Shown one piece after another: positions 1 to 8,251 of a stretch of 17,335 nt of DNA. The DNA comes from Ophiostoma sp. CBS 140.51. Its lineage: Eukaryota; Ascomycota; Sordariomycetes; Ophiostomatales; Ophiostomataceae. Position 1 is the first letter of the stretch; each line of letters begins with the position of its first letter. The notes under the pieces were generated by a model. It saw nothing but the letters and a program-made list of their open reading frames with translations. It was not told the origin of the DNA and did no database searches. Location: contig JANSLP010000497.1 of assembly GCA_029298735.1 (NCBI GenBank), positions 1 through 17,335 of the forward strand. The letters are read 5' to 3'. Position numbers and translations under genes: made by a program.

Positions 1-60
1 GTGGGTGGCGGGCAGGGGGCGTGGGGGGGACTGCGGGGACGCCGCCGCACGTGCGCGGGC

Positions 61-89
<29 letters not shown>
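61..89 (+). repeat. Poly-G homopolymer (29 G)
   Basis: A run of 29 consecutive G follows 60 bases of G-rich sequence containing several shorter G runs. On the + strand this could form G-quadruplexes. Right of position 90 the composition changes abruptly to A-rich. Homopolymers of this length are error-prone in sequencing, so the exact length, and possibly the junction, may not be reliable. Confidence 0.9.
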
Positions 90-91
<2 letters not shown>

Positions 92-1807
92 GAAAAGAAA
101 GGATGTTGCGAATGCAACCAAGACCCGCTTGTAAATGTGCGTAAATGAAAGAAAGGGTATCAATTAAAATGTGCAAATAGCGAAGAGCAACAAAAGAAGG
201 TTAAGTCTGATAATGGCCGGCCATGTTCGAGACAAAGGATGTCTCGATGGACTCCATGTAGGAGATGAGAGAGAAAAGAAGATGCGAACAGACGAAGGAA
301 GAGAAGAGAAGAAGGAAATATCGAAAGACCGAGAACAGACCAGACGGGGGTAGGGGTTGACAAAGAAGGGATGGCAGGGCTTATGTAGAGAGAGCGGACA
401 GAAGAGAAGACAGCCTTATCGACCTGGTCTGATGGTCTTCCAGCATCTCCTTGCCTGCGTCTCTATGCACTTGCCCATCACATCTGCTCCATGCCCAACC
501 CGGCGTCAGAAGAAGAGACGACCCACGGACGACGCACGCCTGGTCTCAATCCGGTTGTATTGATCTGGAACAAGAGGTGGTTCTTGGGTGAAGAGAAATG
601 AAGAAAGGAAGAAGAAAGGTGACGAGGGGCACAGACGGAAAGCGGCGATCCGGCTGGTGGGTGGAGGTGGTGAGCAGGCGTGCATGTGTGCAGGACGGCC
701 GTTCCGGGAAGGCGGGTTTTTGTGTTGCGCCCAGTCTGTGGGCAGTCATCGTTCTTTCCTTTTCTTGTCTTTCTTGGCAGAATGTTCTTTCCTGTTTTTG
801 CAGTCACCATTACACTTTCTCCCCGGTCCTTCTCTTCTTGGTGTCCCGCACCTGCCATGTTTGATCGTCGAAGAGGCCACCTTTGATCTTTGCAGTCAAA
901 AGAAAAAAGGGAAAGACCGGTCGAGGTGACACCCCCAATGGACGGGCGACTGGCCATTTCGACGCCTCGCATAAGCGGGCCACCCAAACCTTATCCACTG
1001 CGTACTCTTTATTTTATATTTTCGCAGTCCTCCCTTCACTCACTGACTGCACGTGCTTCTTGGTCATTTGATACCCTTGCTGTTCTTTTGCATTTGGGTT
1101 CGTCGATCCTTCGTCTCAGATTCTCTACCCGAGGACGCAGCAATGGCCAGAAATTGCAAAAGAGACAACGTACGTAGAAAACAGGAATTTGTAAAGATAA
1201 CCACTTAACACAGAAACAGAACAGAACAGAACACACAATGGTCTGAGACCCGGTCTGCGACGCGACGGGAGGGTAAATTGGAATTGAGGTAGAAAGTTGG
1301 TGTTGGCGAAAGTGGCGATTACCCAAAAGGGAAATACCTAAAAATAACACTACCAACTTACACCAGCACGACAAAAGCAACCGAGATCAAGACCAATGCA
1401 AATACTCTCAACACAGCCCACTGACAAACACAATACTGCCGGTCGATCTGCTCGACTGGTGTTTCTGAATGCTGGGTAAATGGGAAGAGAAGAGAAGCTA
1501 GAAAATAAAGCAAAATGCCCCGTAGATTTGTTCGTCACAAGACTGTCAACCCGGGTGTCTGGCTTGTTTTGTTTTCTTTCATGGCAAATAAAGTCTCTTG
1601 CCTGGTAGAATGTTATGTTTTACCAAGGAAACAACGTTCTTGATGACTTCCCGGTATACCACATCGCCAATTATCCTGCCGCTTTGTTTTCGATTAACGG
1701 TCATGCATTTTCACATTTTTGCTGGTAAATACATAGCTTATAATAAATTCCAGGTCATCCAGACTTGATTCCTGCCTTTCAAGTATACCTCACCACATGT
1801 CTTTTTC
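90..1807. other. Gene-free spacer, promoter-like signals only
   Basis: I see no recognisable gene here. The + strand alternates between purine-rich stretches (about 230-400 and 560-660) and pyrimidine-rich stretches (about 720-860 and 1020-1135). A T/A-rich patch at about 1009-1022, a CT-rich tract, and an ATG in good context at 1143 look like a plus-strand promoter and leader, and AATAAA-like hexamers occur near 1585 and 1742, but the frame from 1143 closes after about 20 codons. An (ACAGA)n microsatellite lies near 1210-1236. The right end holds the 3' untranslated region of the minus-strand esterase gene. Confidence 0.6.
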
Positions 1808-2852
1808 CTAGTTCAACAGCCATGCCGTCAACAAAACACTACCGCCTACCAACACCGGCTGGCTCAACACACCCGCCGCACGACCGGCGGCGTTGTTCGT
1901 GGCCGTACCCGATGGTGCTGACGCCGTACCGGAGCCCGAGGGGGTGGCCGACGCCGACGCCGTATAATTGTTCCACCGATCAATAATAAACTGCGCGATG
2001 TCATCCTTGTACGTCAACGGCTCGTAGTCGTGGATCAACTCGCTGTTGCTGCTGGTGCCGCTGTCGCAGTAGAGGTCGTCGGCCTGGCACCAGGCGCCGT
2101 ACAGTCCTTTTGTCACATAAGGGTCGCAGGCGGTCGTGTTGGTGCGTGCAAAGATGCCGTTGTGCGTGCTGTTGCCGTGGTCGTACGTCGTGTTGGCAAT
2201 GTGCGACGGGTCGGCAATCAAAGCGATAGCGAAGACTATGCGTAGCAGGCAGGTCAGCATGTATGTTCAGAGTGACAATTCATTTGAATACTGGGGCTGT
2301 ACCATTATCCTCAACCAGAGCGGCCGACATGGGCGGGTCCGCATTGAAGCCGGTCGTGGTCCCCCCGATCGACACTTTGGCATCTCCACCGAGACCACCG
2401 CACAGCGCGTCCTGCATGACCTGTGCACCTTGGGAGTAGCCCATCAAGGCAATCTTGACGCCGGGGCACTTTTTCGTGTAAGCGGCGATTTCATCGGCCA
2501 CAGCGGTAGTGCCATTGGCCTCGGAAGTGGCATACTTTGTCAGGTTGACCGCTCCATTAGTAGTAGGGTCGGAGGCCGGGTAGACGACGCCGCCAATGAC
2601 GACACCGGGGATTTGGGACTGGACTTGGAGAGCAGCGTCGCCGGCCAGGCCCGTGTAGTCTGGGTACTTGAGGGCGCCGACGGGGGTGATGGACTCGCCG
2701 GAGCCACGCGCGACTAGGAGATAGAAGCTCTCGGCACAGGTGGTGTTGCTGCTAGGAGCGGCCGTGGCGGCGGTGGAGGTGCCAGTGGCGGCGGAAGCAC
2801 CTCCAGCCAGAGCTAGGGCGCCGATGACGGCTGCCGATGTAAAGGAGCGCAT
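1808..2852 (-). CDS. Secreted CE5 serine esterase (acetylxylan esterase/cutinase family), probably GPI-anchored
   Basis: Two exons on the minus strand, 2852-2303 and 2235-1808, encode 325 residues. The protein opens with a signal peptide (about residues 1-21, hydrophobic core followed by ASA). Family marks are the VARGSGE oxyanion-side motif (48-54), the nucleophile elbow GYSQG with Ser140, and the Asp/His part of the triad in DLYC (Asp237) and LIHDYE (His252). Six cysteines in the mature part allow three disulfides. This is the alpha/beta-hydrolase fold of CE5 enzymes, which deacetylate xylan or cut cutin outside the cell; sequence alone does not decide between these substrates. After the catalytic domain come a Ser/Thr/Gly/Pro linker (about 275-300) and a hydrophobic C-terminal tail ending in WLLN, the pattern of a GPI-attachment signal, so the enzyme is probably held at the plasma membrane or wall. 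The ATG at 2852 begins the signal peptide directly and is the natural start. Confidence 0.93.
2236..2302 (-). other. Intron of the CE5 esterase gene (67 nt)
   Basis: Donor GTACAG (first base at 2302), branch-point match GCTGAC at about 2253-2258, acceptor CATAG ending at 2236. It is phase 1. Without splicing the first exon runs into a stop within a few codons; with splicing the frames join as VEDN-VFAIALIADPSH, the conserved strand after the nucleophile region of CE5 enzymes. Confidence 0.92.
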
Positions 2853-3633
2853 GATGTGTGCTGTGTCGTAGTTGTTTGGTGATGAAAAAGGGGGTGAGAA
2901 TAGAGCAACAGACCATGTTGAGGAAGGTTGCCAAGAGGGCAGTGGGCGAAACTAAATAGTCCAACAAACAATACGTCGTACTGTGCAAGCATAGATCAAC
3001 ACAGCCCGTAATCGATGGTCGCGTCTATTTCCTTTGCCGACGCCCGCACTCTGGAATTGAACAGCATCAGGACCTGTGCCTGCAATTTCCTTCTTCTACT
3101 TCATTGCGGGGGACTCTAAGAGCAGAAACAGACAAAGATCCATGTTAGTCTTTATTAGAGACAGGTACGATGGATACGAGGTAGAAGAACGACGGAAACA
3201 AAAAGACGGAAACAATGTGCAGGACGCACGTTGTCAACGGCAGGCACACTTTCTTGGCGATCGAGTCCACTCCTCTTCTACCCCTGGTGCGGCAAGACAG
3301 GCACTAGTTGTGGTTCAGTGCTGGCCAATCTGGATGCTCTGCTCTTTCTCACTGGCGGCCATAGAGGCTCTTTCTTCCAACGTCGAAGTAGGGACGGTGG
3401 CTCAGCTCACGACCTGCAGGGTAGATCGCTCTTTGACGATGGTGGCGCAGGGGTACGTCCGTACTGAGAAAGTAAACTGTAGTGAGTGGTATGTGAGAAT
3501 AGCGAGAATAGAAAATATATAGAGATCAATTTTTTTCTTTCTTTCTTTCTTTTTTTCACTTGCCTTGCCGGACCTCGCTCTCATGAAGCCAGAGACGCGA
3601 CTGTTGCCTCCAATCACATCGACGAGATCGAAC
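2853..3633. other. Intergenic region upstream of the esterase gene, no gene seen
   Basis: This holds the promoter of the minus-strand esterase gene (positions just above 2852) and the upstream flank of the tRNA gene. The longest open frames (for example 3076-3522 on +) show no recognisable domain and no fungal codon bias. A TTTC microsatellite lies at 3533-3557. Confidence 0.6.
3533..3557 (+). repeat. (TTTC)n microsatellite with flanking T runs
   Basis: Several TTTC units in a row, bordered by T7 on both sides, about 75 bases before the tRNA gene. Nothing suggests a function beyond a simple repeat. Confidence 0.85.
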
Positions 3634-3706
3634 GCCCGGTTAGCTCAATCGGTAGAGCGTGAGACTCTTAATCTCAAGGTTGCGGGTTCGACCCCCGCAT
3701 CGGGCT
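3634..3706 (+). tRNA. tRNA-Lys (anticodon CTT), intronless
   Basis: A complete 73-base cloverleaf. The acceptor arm pairs GCCCGGT with ATCGGGC (one G-T pair) and leaves T as the discriminator base. The D arm contains TAGCTCAATCGG, which is also the internal A box. The anticodon stem GAGA/TCTC carries the loop CTCTTAA, giving anticodon CTT for the AAG codon. The T arm GCGGG-TTCGACC-CCCGC matches the B box. There is no intron. CCA is not encoded (the next bases are CAAA), as expected for a nuclear eukaryotic tRNA. The first long T run that could stop RNA polymerase III is at about 3759-3767. Confidence 0.97.
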
Positions 3707-3720
3707 CAAATCCTGATGCG

Positions 3721-3735
3721 CTTCTTTGAAAGAAG
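3721..3735 (+). terminator. Perfect 7-bp inverted repeat in the tRNA trailer, before a T run
   Basis: CTTCTTT and AAAGAAG flank a single G, 14 bases after the tRNA, and a run of eight T follows near 3760. RNA polymerase III needs only the T run to stop, so a role for the palindrome is a guess; it might shape the tRNA 3' trailer. Confidence 0.3.
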
Positions 3736-4880
3736 TCACCAATTCGAATTCTCAATTTATTTTTTTTGCGTTTTCAATGTCGTCCTTTTGATGATGACTA
3801 TTGTCACATATGTTTTTTTTGTTTTGTTTTTTGGTGCCGTGCCGATGTACCCCACACGAGATACGTTCAATACGACGACCAACCAGCGACGACATTGGGC
3901 GGCACGAATGCAAAAGAGGGTGCCGGCGATGAGGCTGAAGGTTGGTTGTTTGTCAATTGTCTGAAATTGGGGGCTGCTCGTCCATTTTCAGCTCTCTGGA
4001 TGGAGGTGAGATATTGTCAGACGAAGGGGCAGGGGGGGCCTTTCCAGGCGAGGAAACGGGAACGGAGCGAGAACGAGCGAATTGGGGCTGATGTCGTTGG
4101 CTGTCCTCGTCTCCACTCGGCGATCACGACGTCTGTTTTTGCTTTCCTTCGGGCCTTTCCAGGGTTGAAGGTTCAGGCCAGCACATAAGGTCGGCGACTA
4201 TTTGTTCGCCTGAGTTGAATGCGACGTTTGAAAAAGCTTGAAAGGCTCGCCCTGTGAGGATATGTGGAGAACAGATCCACTCGCCCACTTGCGTGCACAA
4301 GGCTAACGAGATGAGAATCGTTTCAAGTTGGGCCAAAAGTACGGAGGACATGGAAATTTAACGAATACGGGGACTCTGAGGAGTGATTTGGAATATTTTG
4401 TGCAGACTTGGGCAGCAAAAGCGCGCCTATTCCGCGGCTGAACGACGTTGTACTTTCTAAAACGGGAGGGAGAAATAGGAACCGCCAACAGCAAAGCGAA
4501 TCCTACCACAGCCACCCGTTGTGTGGCCGGAACTATTTCCGGTCGACGATCACCAACAAAAGTCCTCAGAAAGCAGACGGACAAAGCTTGTCTTCTTGCA
4601 AGTTGGACAATACATAGAGGGCGCAAGTATTCCGTATATCCCTTTAACGGCGGTAGCAGAGACGACGAACACCCCCAGATTATGAATCTGAAACGAGATG
4701 CAATCGTCTTTGAATCTGCACATATTTTTGTGCTGACGACGGAACGAGTCAGATCTGTTGCTCGTGAATAGTGCTGACGCGCTAGGCGCGACGTACAAAA
4801 GAACGACATTGCATTGTGCGAAGAAAGAGGGAGAATCAAATGAAAAAGTTTGCTGCCTCCTCTGCATCTCTACATTTTAG

Positions 4881-4918
4881 CATCTCGACATACTCCTCCT
4901 CCTCCTCCATCTCGACAT
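4881..4918 (+). repeat. Direct repeat of 11 bases flanking a CTC microsatellite
   Basis: CATCTCGACAT occurs at 4881-4891 and again at 4908-4918, separated by CTCCTCCTCCTCCTC-type sequence. It sits within about 45 bases of the SDR stop codon, so it would be in that gene's 3' untranslated region. It probably arose by slippage. Confidence 0.7.
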
Positions 4919-4924
4919 CCTCCC

Positions 4925-5653
4925 CTAAAACGCCTTGTATCCAACCCCCTTGACGAACGTCTGCAGCCACGGACCCTGGGTGGACGACCGCGCCAGCGAC
5001 GTGTACAGCTCTGCATGCGCCTCGCCGTCAATGGCTCCATACGCCGGCGAACCGTCCGCTTTGCGCTCGTCGGCATAGTAGAAGCGAGCCCCAGGAAATT
5101 TGGCGGACTCGACGGCCGACTGGATGAGGGCGGCCGTTGCTGACTTGCCGGCGCTCATGGGCGCCATCACGGGGATGGGTTTGGTGTTGGTAATGTTGCC
5201 CGTGAAGATGAAGACACCGGGTGTCGACGTCTCTGAAAACGCGGCTACCGCCTCCTTGGCCGCCGCGTAGACGCTGGTTGTGTTGATGTGCAGAGTCGAA
5301 ACAAAGTCGTTCAAAGGCATGGCGAACGGGTCGGCAGCCGGACGGCCGGCAGCGGCTGTCAGCGTTAGCAGGCTCTCTCTTCGATTCTTTCGGTGCTCAG
5401 GTTAGGACCCACCATTGTACACCACCACGTTTGGCACCCCGAGCTCCTTCTTCACTTGTGCAAAGATCCCCGCCACCGACGACGGATCGGCGAGGTCACC
5501 ACGGATGTGCAAGTAGTCCGCCGGGCTGCTCGTCTCCTTTGGAAGTGACCGTGCCACCAAAGCAATCTTGTACCCTTCGGCAGCAAAGGCGCGTGCGACG
5601 GCTTGGCCGACGTTGGCGCCGGCGCCGAGGATGAGGGCGACAGGAGCGGGCAT
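4925..5653 (-). CDS. Short-chain dehydrogenase/reductase-fold protein with a degenerate active site
   Basis: Two exons on the minus strand, 5653-5413 and 5355-4925, encode 223 residues. The N-terminus VALILGAGANVGQAVARAF (5-23) is the glycine-rich dinucleotide-binding motif GxGxxxG of a Rossmann fold; VARS (33-36) follows strand 2, RGDLAD (51-56) is the conserved adenine-ring Asp region, and YNAAA (79-83) replaces the usual NNAG. Asn105 matches the conserved SDR helix-4 Asn. The YxxxK signature reads M147-S-A-G-K151, so the catalytic Tyr is Met, and the position of the catalytic Ser, about 13 residues earlier, is Asn134. The C-terminal part has the FYYADERKADGSP stretch that I recall from a fungal SDR subgroup. 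The protein probably binds NAD(P)(H), is soluble, and has no signal peptide; the substrate is unknown and classical SDR chemistry is doubtful. The start at 5653 places the glycine motif at the usual distance from Met1. It shares an upstream region with the divergent kinase gene. Confidence 0.9.
5356..5412 (-). other. Intron of the SDR gene (57 nt)
   Basis: Donor GTGGGT (first base at 5412), perfect branch point TGCTAAC at about 5364-5370, acceptor GACAG ending at 5356. It is phase 1. Splicing turns an immediate stop after VVYNGGS into VVYN-AAAGRPAADP, the expected SDR sequence after strand 4. Confidence 0.93.
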
Positions 5654-6218
5654 TCTTGTTACGAGGGTGGATGGAGTATGTGGTATTGTTGGTGGCGTTA
5701 TTTTGCGTAAGGTAAGTTGATACTGTATTGTTGTATTCTTTGAGGCACTTGGCGAGAAGGTGGGATGCGGTCAAGATATACACCCAGAGTCAAAGAGAAC
5801 TCGTCCGTAGCCATGCGCAATAAAAAAGGACGACGAGAAAAGGCCGTCCACAGCTTTCTATTCCCCCCCCTCCCCCCCGGCATTTTTTCTTGATGGAATC
5901 GTTCAGGGTTGCCATACATTCTGTTTTGCTCAATGCCGGCCGTGTTCCACCGCCGCTCCTCCGCCGTGTTCTCCTTGCTTCGCGGAAACTTGCCATATTG
6001 CCGTTTTGGGACAATGGTAGTTTGGGAAGGATCTTGGCGTTTGGCGGCAGACGGAACGGCGTGTAAGTGTTGGCGAATAAAAGTGGGGACCAATCGCGGA
6101 CACCGATGCGGCCGAGCCGGATTACAAAGAAGAAAAGAAGACGGCCAAACAAGAAAGACAGGCGATGCTCAATCGACACGACTAAACAACATCTTATCAG
6201 ATTACCAATTTCAACTGA

Positions 6219-6230
6219 TGACGTGACGTC
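6219..6230 (+). promoter_or_regulatory. Overlapping double TGACGT (CRE/bZIP-type) site
   Basis: TGACGTGACGTC contains two TGACGT half-sites sharing one T and ends in the palindrome GACGTC. Fungal bZIP regulators of the Atf/Cre group bind TGACGT cores. The site lies about 420 bases before the kinase start and about 570 bases from the SDR start, so it could serve either gene. Binding is inferred only. Confidence 0.4.
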
Positions 6231-6326
6231 CCCATCTTCTTATACGTGCTATAACAAAACAACGAGGAGGAAATATGCCTGTGCTGTGCCGCTTGACAGA
6301 AGGGCCATTCTTCCACCTGCACAAGA

Positions 6327-6332
6327 TATAAG
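6327..6332 (+). promoter_or_regulatory. Possible TATA box of the APH-kinase gene
   Basis: TATAAG lies in an otherwise mixed sequence at the left border of the AT-rich block, about 310 bases before the start codon. That distance would leave a long leader of about 280 bases. Many fungal promoters lack a functional TATA element, so this is weak. Confidence 0.25.
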
Positions 6333-6640
6333 TAGCACCCGTTTATTTAGGCTCACGTAGGGCTTGTTTTTCGTTTAAACTGTTATTATTTAGATTATAA
6401 TATAAATATTTCAGGCTTAATTTGACGCAGTCACGCCGCATTGATATATAGAAACAAAGATCCGCGCCACGCTCTGAGGCATAAATAATCAATAAATCAT
6501 CCGAACTGAGTTTGGTTAACATCTCCTCGCTTTTTCTCTTTTTCATTAACTCTCTTCTCTTTAGCCTTCGCCAATGGCTTTTCTAGCTCAGTTTGATAGA
6601 GCCACCGAGCACCCTGACACTGCACTTCGATATCGACAAA

Positions 6641-8099
6641 ATGCCTCCAAAGAAGGATCTTACGATTACGGCCGAGACCAAGGCACGGATCCATGATATC
6701 CTACAATCCGAGTTCGGTCGCCAAGTGGAGTCTATCGCGCTTCAGCCGGGCTCCAACAACACCCAGGTGTATACCGTGGCCATTGCCCCTGGGGCAAACA
6801 TCAATGCGAACAAGACAAGCACCCGCGTCACGAGAAGCAAACGCAGCGTGCAAAGCGCACGCGTCCCGCAACTTGGAACGGAAGCGCTGCCAGCCGACGC
6901 CACGACCGTAATTCTCCGCTTCACAGACACGGGCGCGGATCTCAATGACGCCGTTCAGGTGCAAAACGAAGTGGGGGCATATTCACTTGCCCGCATCGCC
7001 CTGGCGTCACTCGATGTGCCCGTCACGCCCCGTATTTATGGGTGGCATGCTGTGGATATGGACACAAAGGCTCCAGGCTGGATCTTGCAAGAGTTCATGC
7101 GCGGCGCGGTTCTGAATGATGAAGCCTTTGGAAAACTGGATCGTACCGCCAAGGACTCCGTCGTGGCAGACATCGCCCGGATCTTTCACTTACTGCAGCA
7201 GTACAAGCTACCCGCCTCGGTTGTTGGCTACGGTGGCCTTAATTTTGACGACGATGGCCAGGTCGTCACGGGCCCGACGGCCATCCACGGCGCCACGAAA
7301 GCATGTGCCACGTACCACGAGCTATACAATGAGTGTGTGCTGTGTATCTGCGCAAATAATTGAAAACAAAAGGAGAGGCCATTACTGACACCCACAGGTA
7401 CTTAAAAACACAGCTTCGGAGAATGGATGAGTGTGATGTCGTCCAGGGTTGGCAGGATACATCGGACATGCGTGCACGCATCGATGCCTTTGTTGAACGG
7501 GGCTTCCAGCCGCTGCTCGAACGTTCCATCGAGGCGAACCCGCGCCCCGTGCTGATTCACGGCGATTTGAGTACGTTCGCCCGAGTTGGATAAAACCGTA
7601 AGAGGTACCATACTGACGGCGGATTGAAGACATGCTGAATTTCCTCTATGATCCCGAGACGAGCCGCATCACGGCATTGGTCGACTGGAGCTTCAGCCAT
7701 GTGGCCTCGCTGTCAGACGAGTACTTCTATTCGTTTCCGGAGCTGTTCCACATTGTGGTGCCCGAAGACCCGACGTCGCCCGCCAATACTATTCGACAGG
7801 CGATTCTGTATGGACTTGATGCTGTGACAAACGAGGACAAGGCCGCTACGCCGATGGCGGACTGGACATTGATTGAAAGGACTAACGCGGCTTTTGTCGC
7901 AGCGGGTGTCACTCGGCCCGCGGACCTGATGCCCGGCATCGATGCGCTCTCGGATCTTTACTGGTTCATCCAAAATCTCAGCCCAGGCTTGTTTTTCATG
8001 TCGCGTGTGCGGTCCAGAATGGGGCCACAGCAGATCCAAACCGCCAAACGCCACGCAAAAAACTCTTTAGAGCAGACCCTAAAGCGGTGGGGATACTAG
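6641..8099 (+). CDS. Aminoglycoside-phosphotransferase-family (APH/choline-kinase-like) small-molecule kinase
   Basis: Three exons, 6641-7332, 7398-7570 and 7630-8099, encode 444 residues. The N-lobe contains strand VILRF, where the usual ATP-binding Lys is Arg, a helix with VQNEVGAYSLARIA carrying the conserved Glu, and a hinge WILQEFMRG. The C-lobe has the Brenner catalytic motif H285-G-D287-L-N-M-L-N292 and a metal-binding motif reading V-D307-W-S in place of DxD. This is the APH fold (PF01636), which transfers phosphate from ATP to a small molecule or sugar. Fungi carry many such paralogues and few have known substrates, so no substrate is proposed and drug resistance is not implied. There is no signal peptide or membrane segment, so it is likely cytosolic. 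The ATG at 6641 has a good context (ACAAAATGC). The gene is divergent from the SDR gene and convergent with the transcription factor gene, 152 bases apart at their stops. Confidence 0.9.
7333..7397 (+). other. Intron 1 of the APH-kinase gene (65 nt)
   Basis: Donor GTGTGT at 7333, branch point TACTGAC at 7383-7389, acceptor CCACAG ending at 7397. It is phase 2. Splicing joins HELYNE to YLKTQLRRMDE and removes an in-frame stop. Confidence 0.9.
7571..7629 (+). other. Intron 2 of the APH-kinase gene (59 nt)
   Basis: Donor GTACGT at 7571, branch point TACTGAC at 7611-7617, acceptor TTGAAG ending at 7629. It is phase 1 and falls inside the catalytic loop: the codon for Asn289 in HGDLN is split as A|AC. 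Splicing restores HGDLNMLN. Confidence 0.93.
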
Positions 8100-8251
8100 G
8101 CGGTCTATAAAACAAGAAGTGAAAATGAAGAAAATATATAGCAGACAATATCCCTGATATCATTCAAATCTGTATTCAAATACACCGTTCCTACTCCAAA
8201 ACCAGACCCGGAGATCAGCAACGTTTGTTTTAAATTCACCCACTTTGCGGT
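8100..8251. other. Short convergent 3' intergenic region
   Basis: Only 152 bases separate the stop codons of the kinase (+) and the zinc-finger gene (-). The strip is AT-rich (AAATATATAG, TTTAAATTC), as expected for two facing polyadenylation zones, so the two mRNAs may overlap at their 3' ends. Confidence 0.6.

Larger units (their letters stand above)
3707..4924. other. Intergenic region between tRNA-Lys and the SDR gene, no gene seen
   Basis: The left part contains the Pol III terminator region and the right end the 3' untranslated region of the minus-strand SDR gene. The longest frame (4303-4839, minus, 178 codons) encodes a low-quality sequence without a recognisable motif and lacks the C-ending codon preference of the real genes. 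At 4881-4918 an 11-base direct repeat CATCTCGACAT flanks a short CTC microsatellite. Confidence 0.6.
5654..6640. promoter_or_regulatory. Divergent intergenic region shared by the SDR and APH-kinase genes
   Basis: Nearly 1 kb separates two start codons that point away from each other, so the region must contain both promoters. It holds a double TGACGT site (6219-6230), a CTTATC GATA-type site at about 6193-6198, a TATAAG at 6327, an AT-rich block (about 6340-6510), and a pyrimidine-rich leader directly before the kinase start. The open frames inside (for example 5698-6093 and 5790-6179, minus) show no recognisable domain. Confidence 0.6.

Noticed and set aside
478..987. Minus-strand frame of 169 codons in the left spacer
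   Set aside because: Composition follows the purine/pyrimidine skew; no domain, no splice partner and no good start context.
1143..1250. Micro-gene with a possible GTACGT intron at 1170
   Set aside because: Either reading yields about 20 residues before a stop; not reported as a coding feature, only as part of a promoter-like block.
1515..1640. Small plus-strand frame of about 41 codons starting MPRRFVRHK
   Set aside because: Start context is acceptable, but the length is within chance expectation and nothing in the sequence indicates a known small protein.
3076..3522. Plus-strand frame of 148 codons upstream of the tRNA
   Set aside because: No motif or codon bias, and the sequence resembles translated spacer.
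3533..3557. TTTC repeat as an array or mobile-element end
   Set aside because: Only a few perfect 4-base units with no spacers, terminal repeats or target-site duplication.
4303..4839. Minus-strand frame of 178 codons between the tRNA and the SDR gene
   Set aside because: No recognisable domain, no fungal codon preference, and several other frames in the same stretch are equally open.
6641..8099. Antibiotic-resistance gene acquired from bacteria
   Set aside because: The family is named for aminoglycoside kinases, but this gene has two typical fungal introns and host-like codon use, and APH-fold paralogues are common in fungi.
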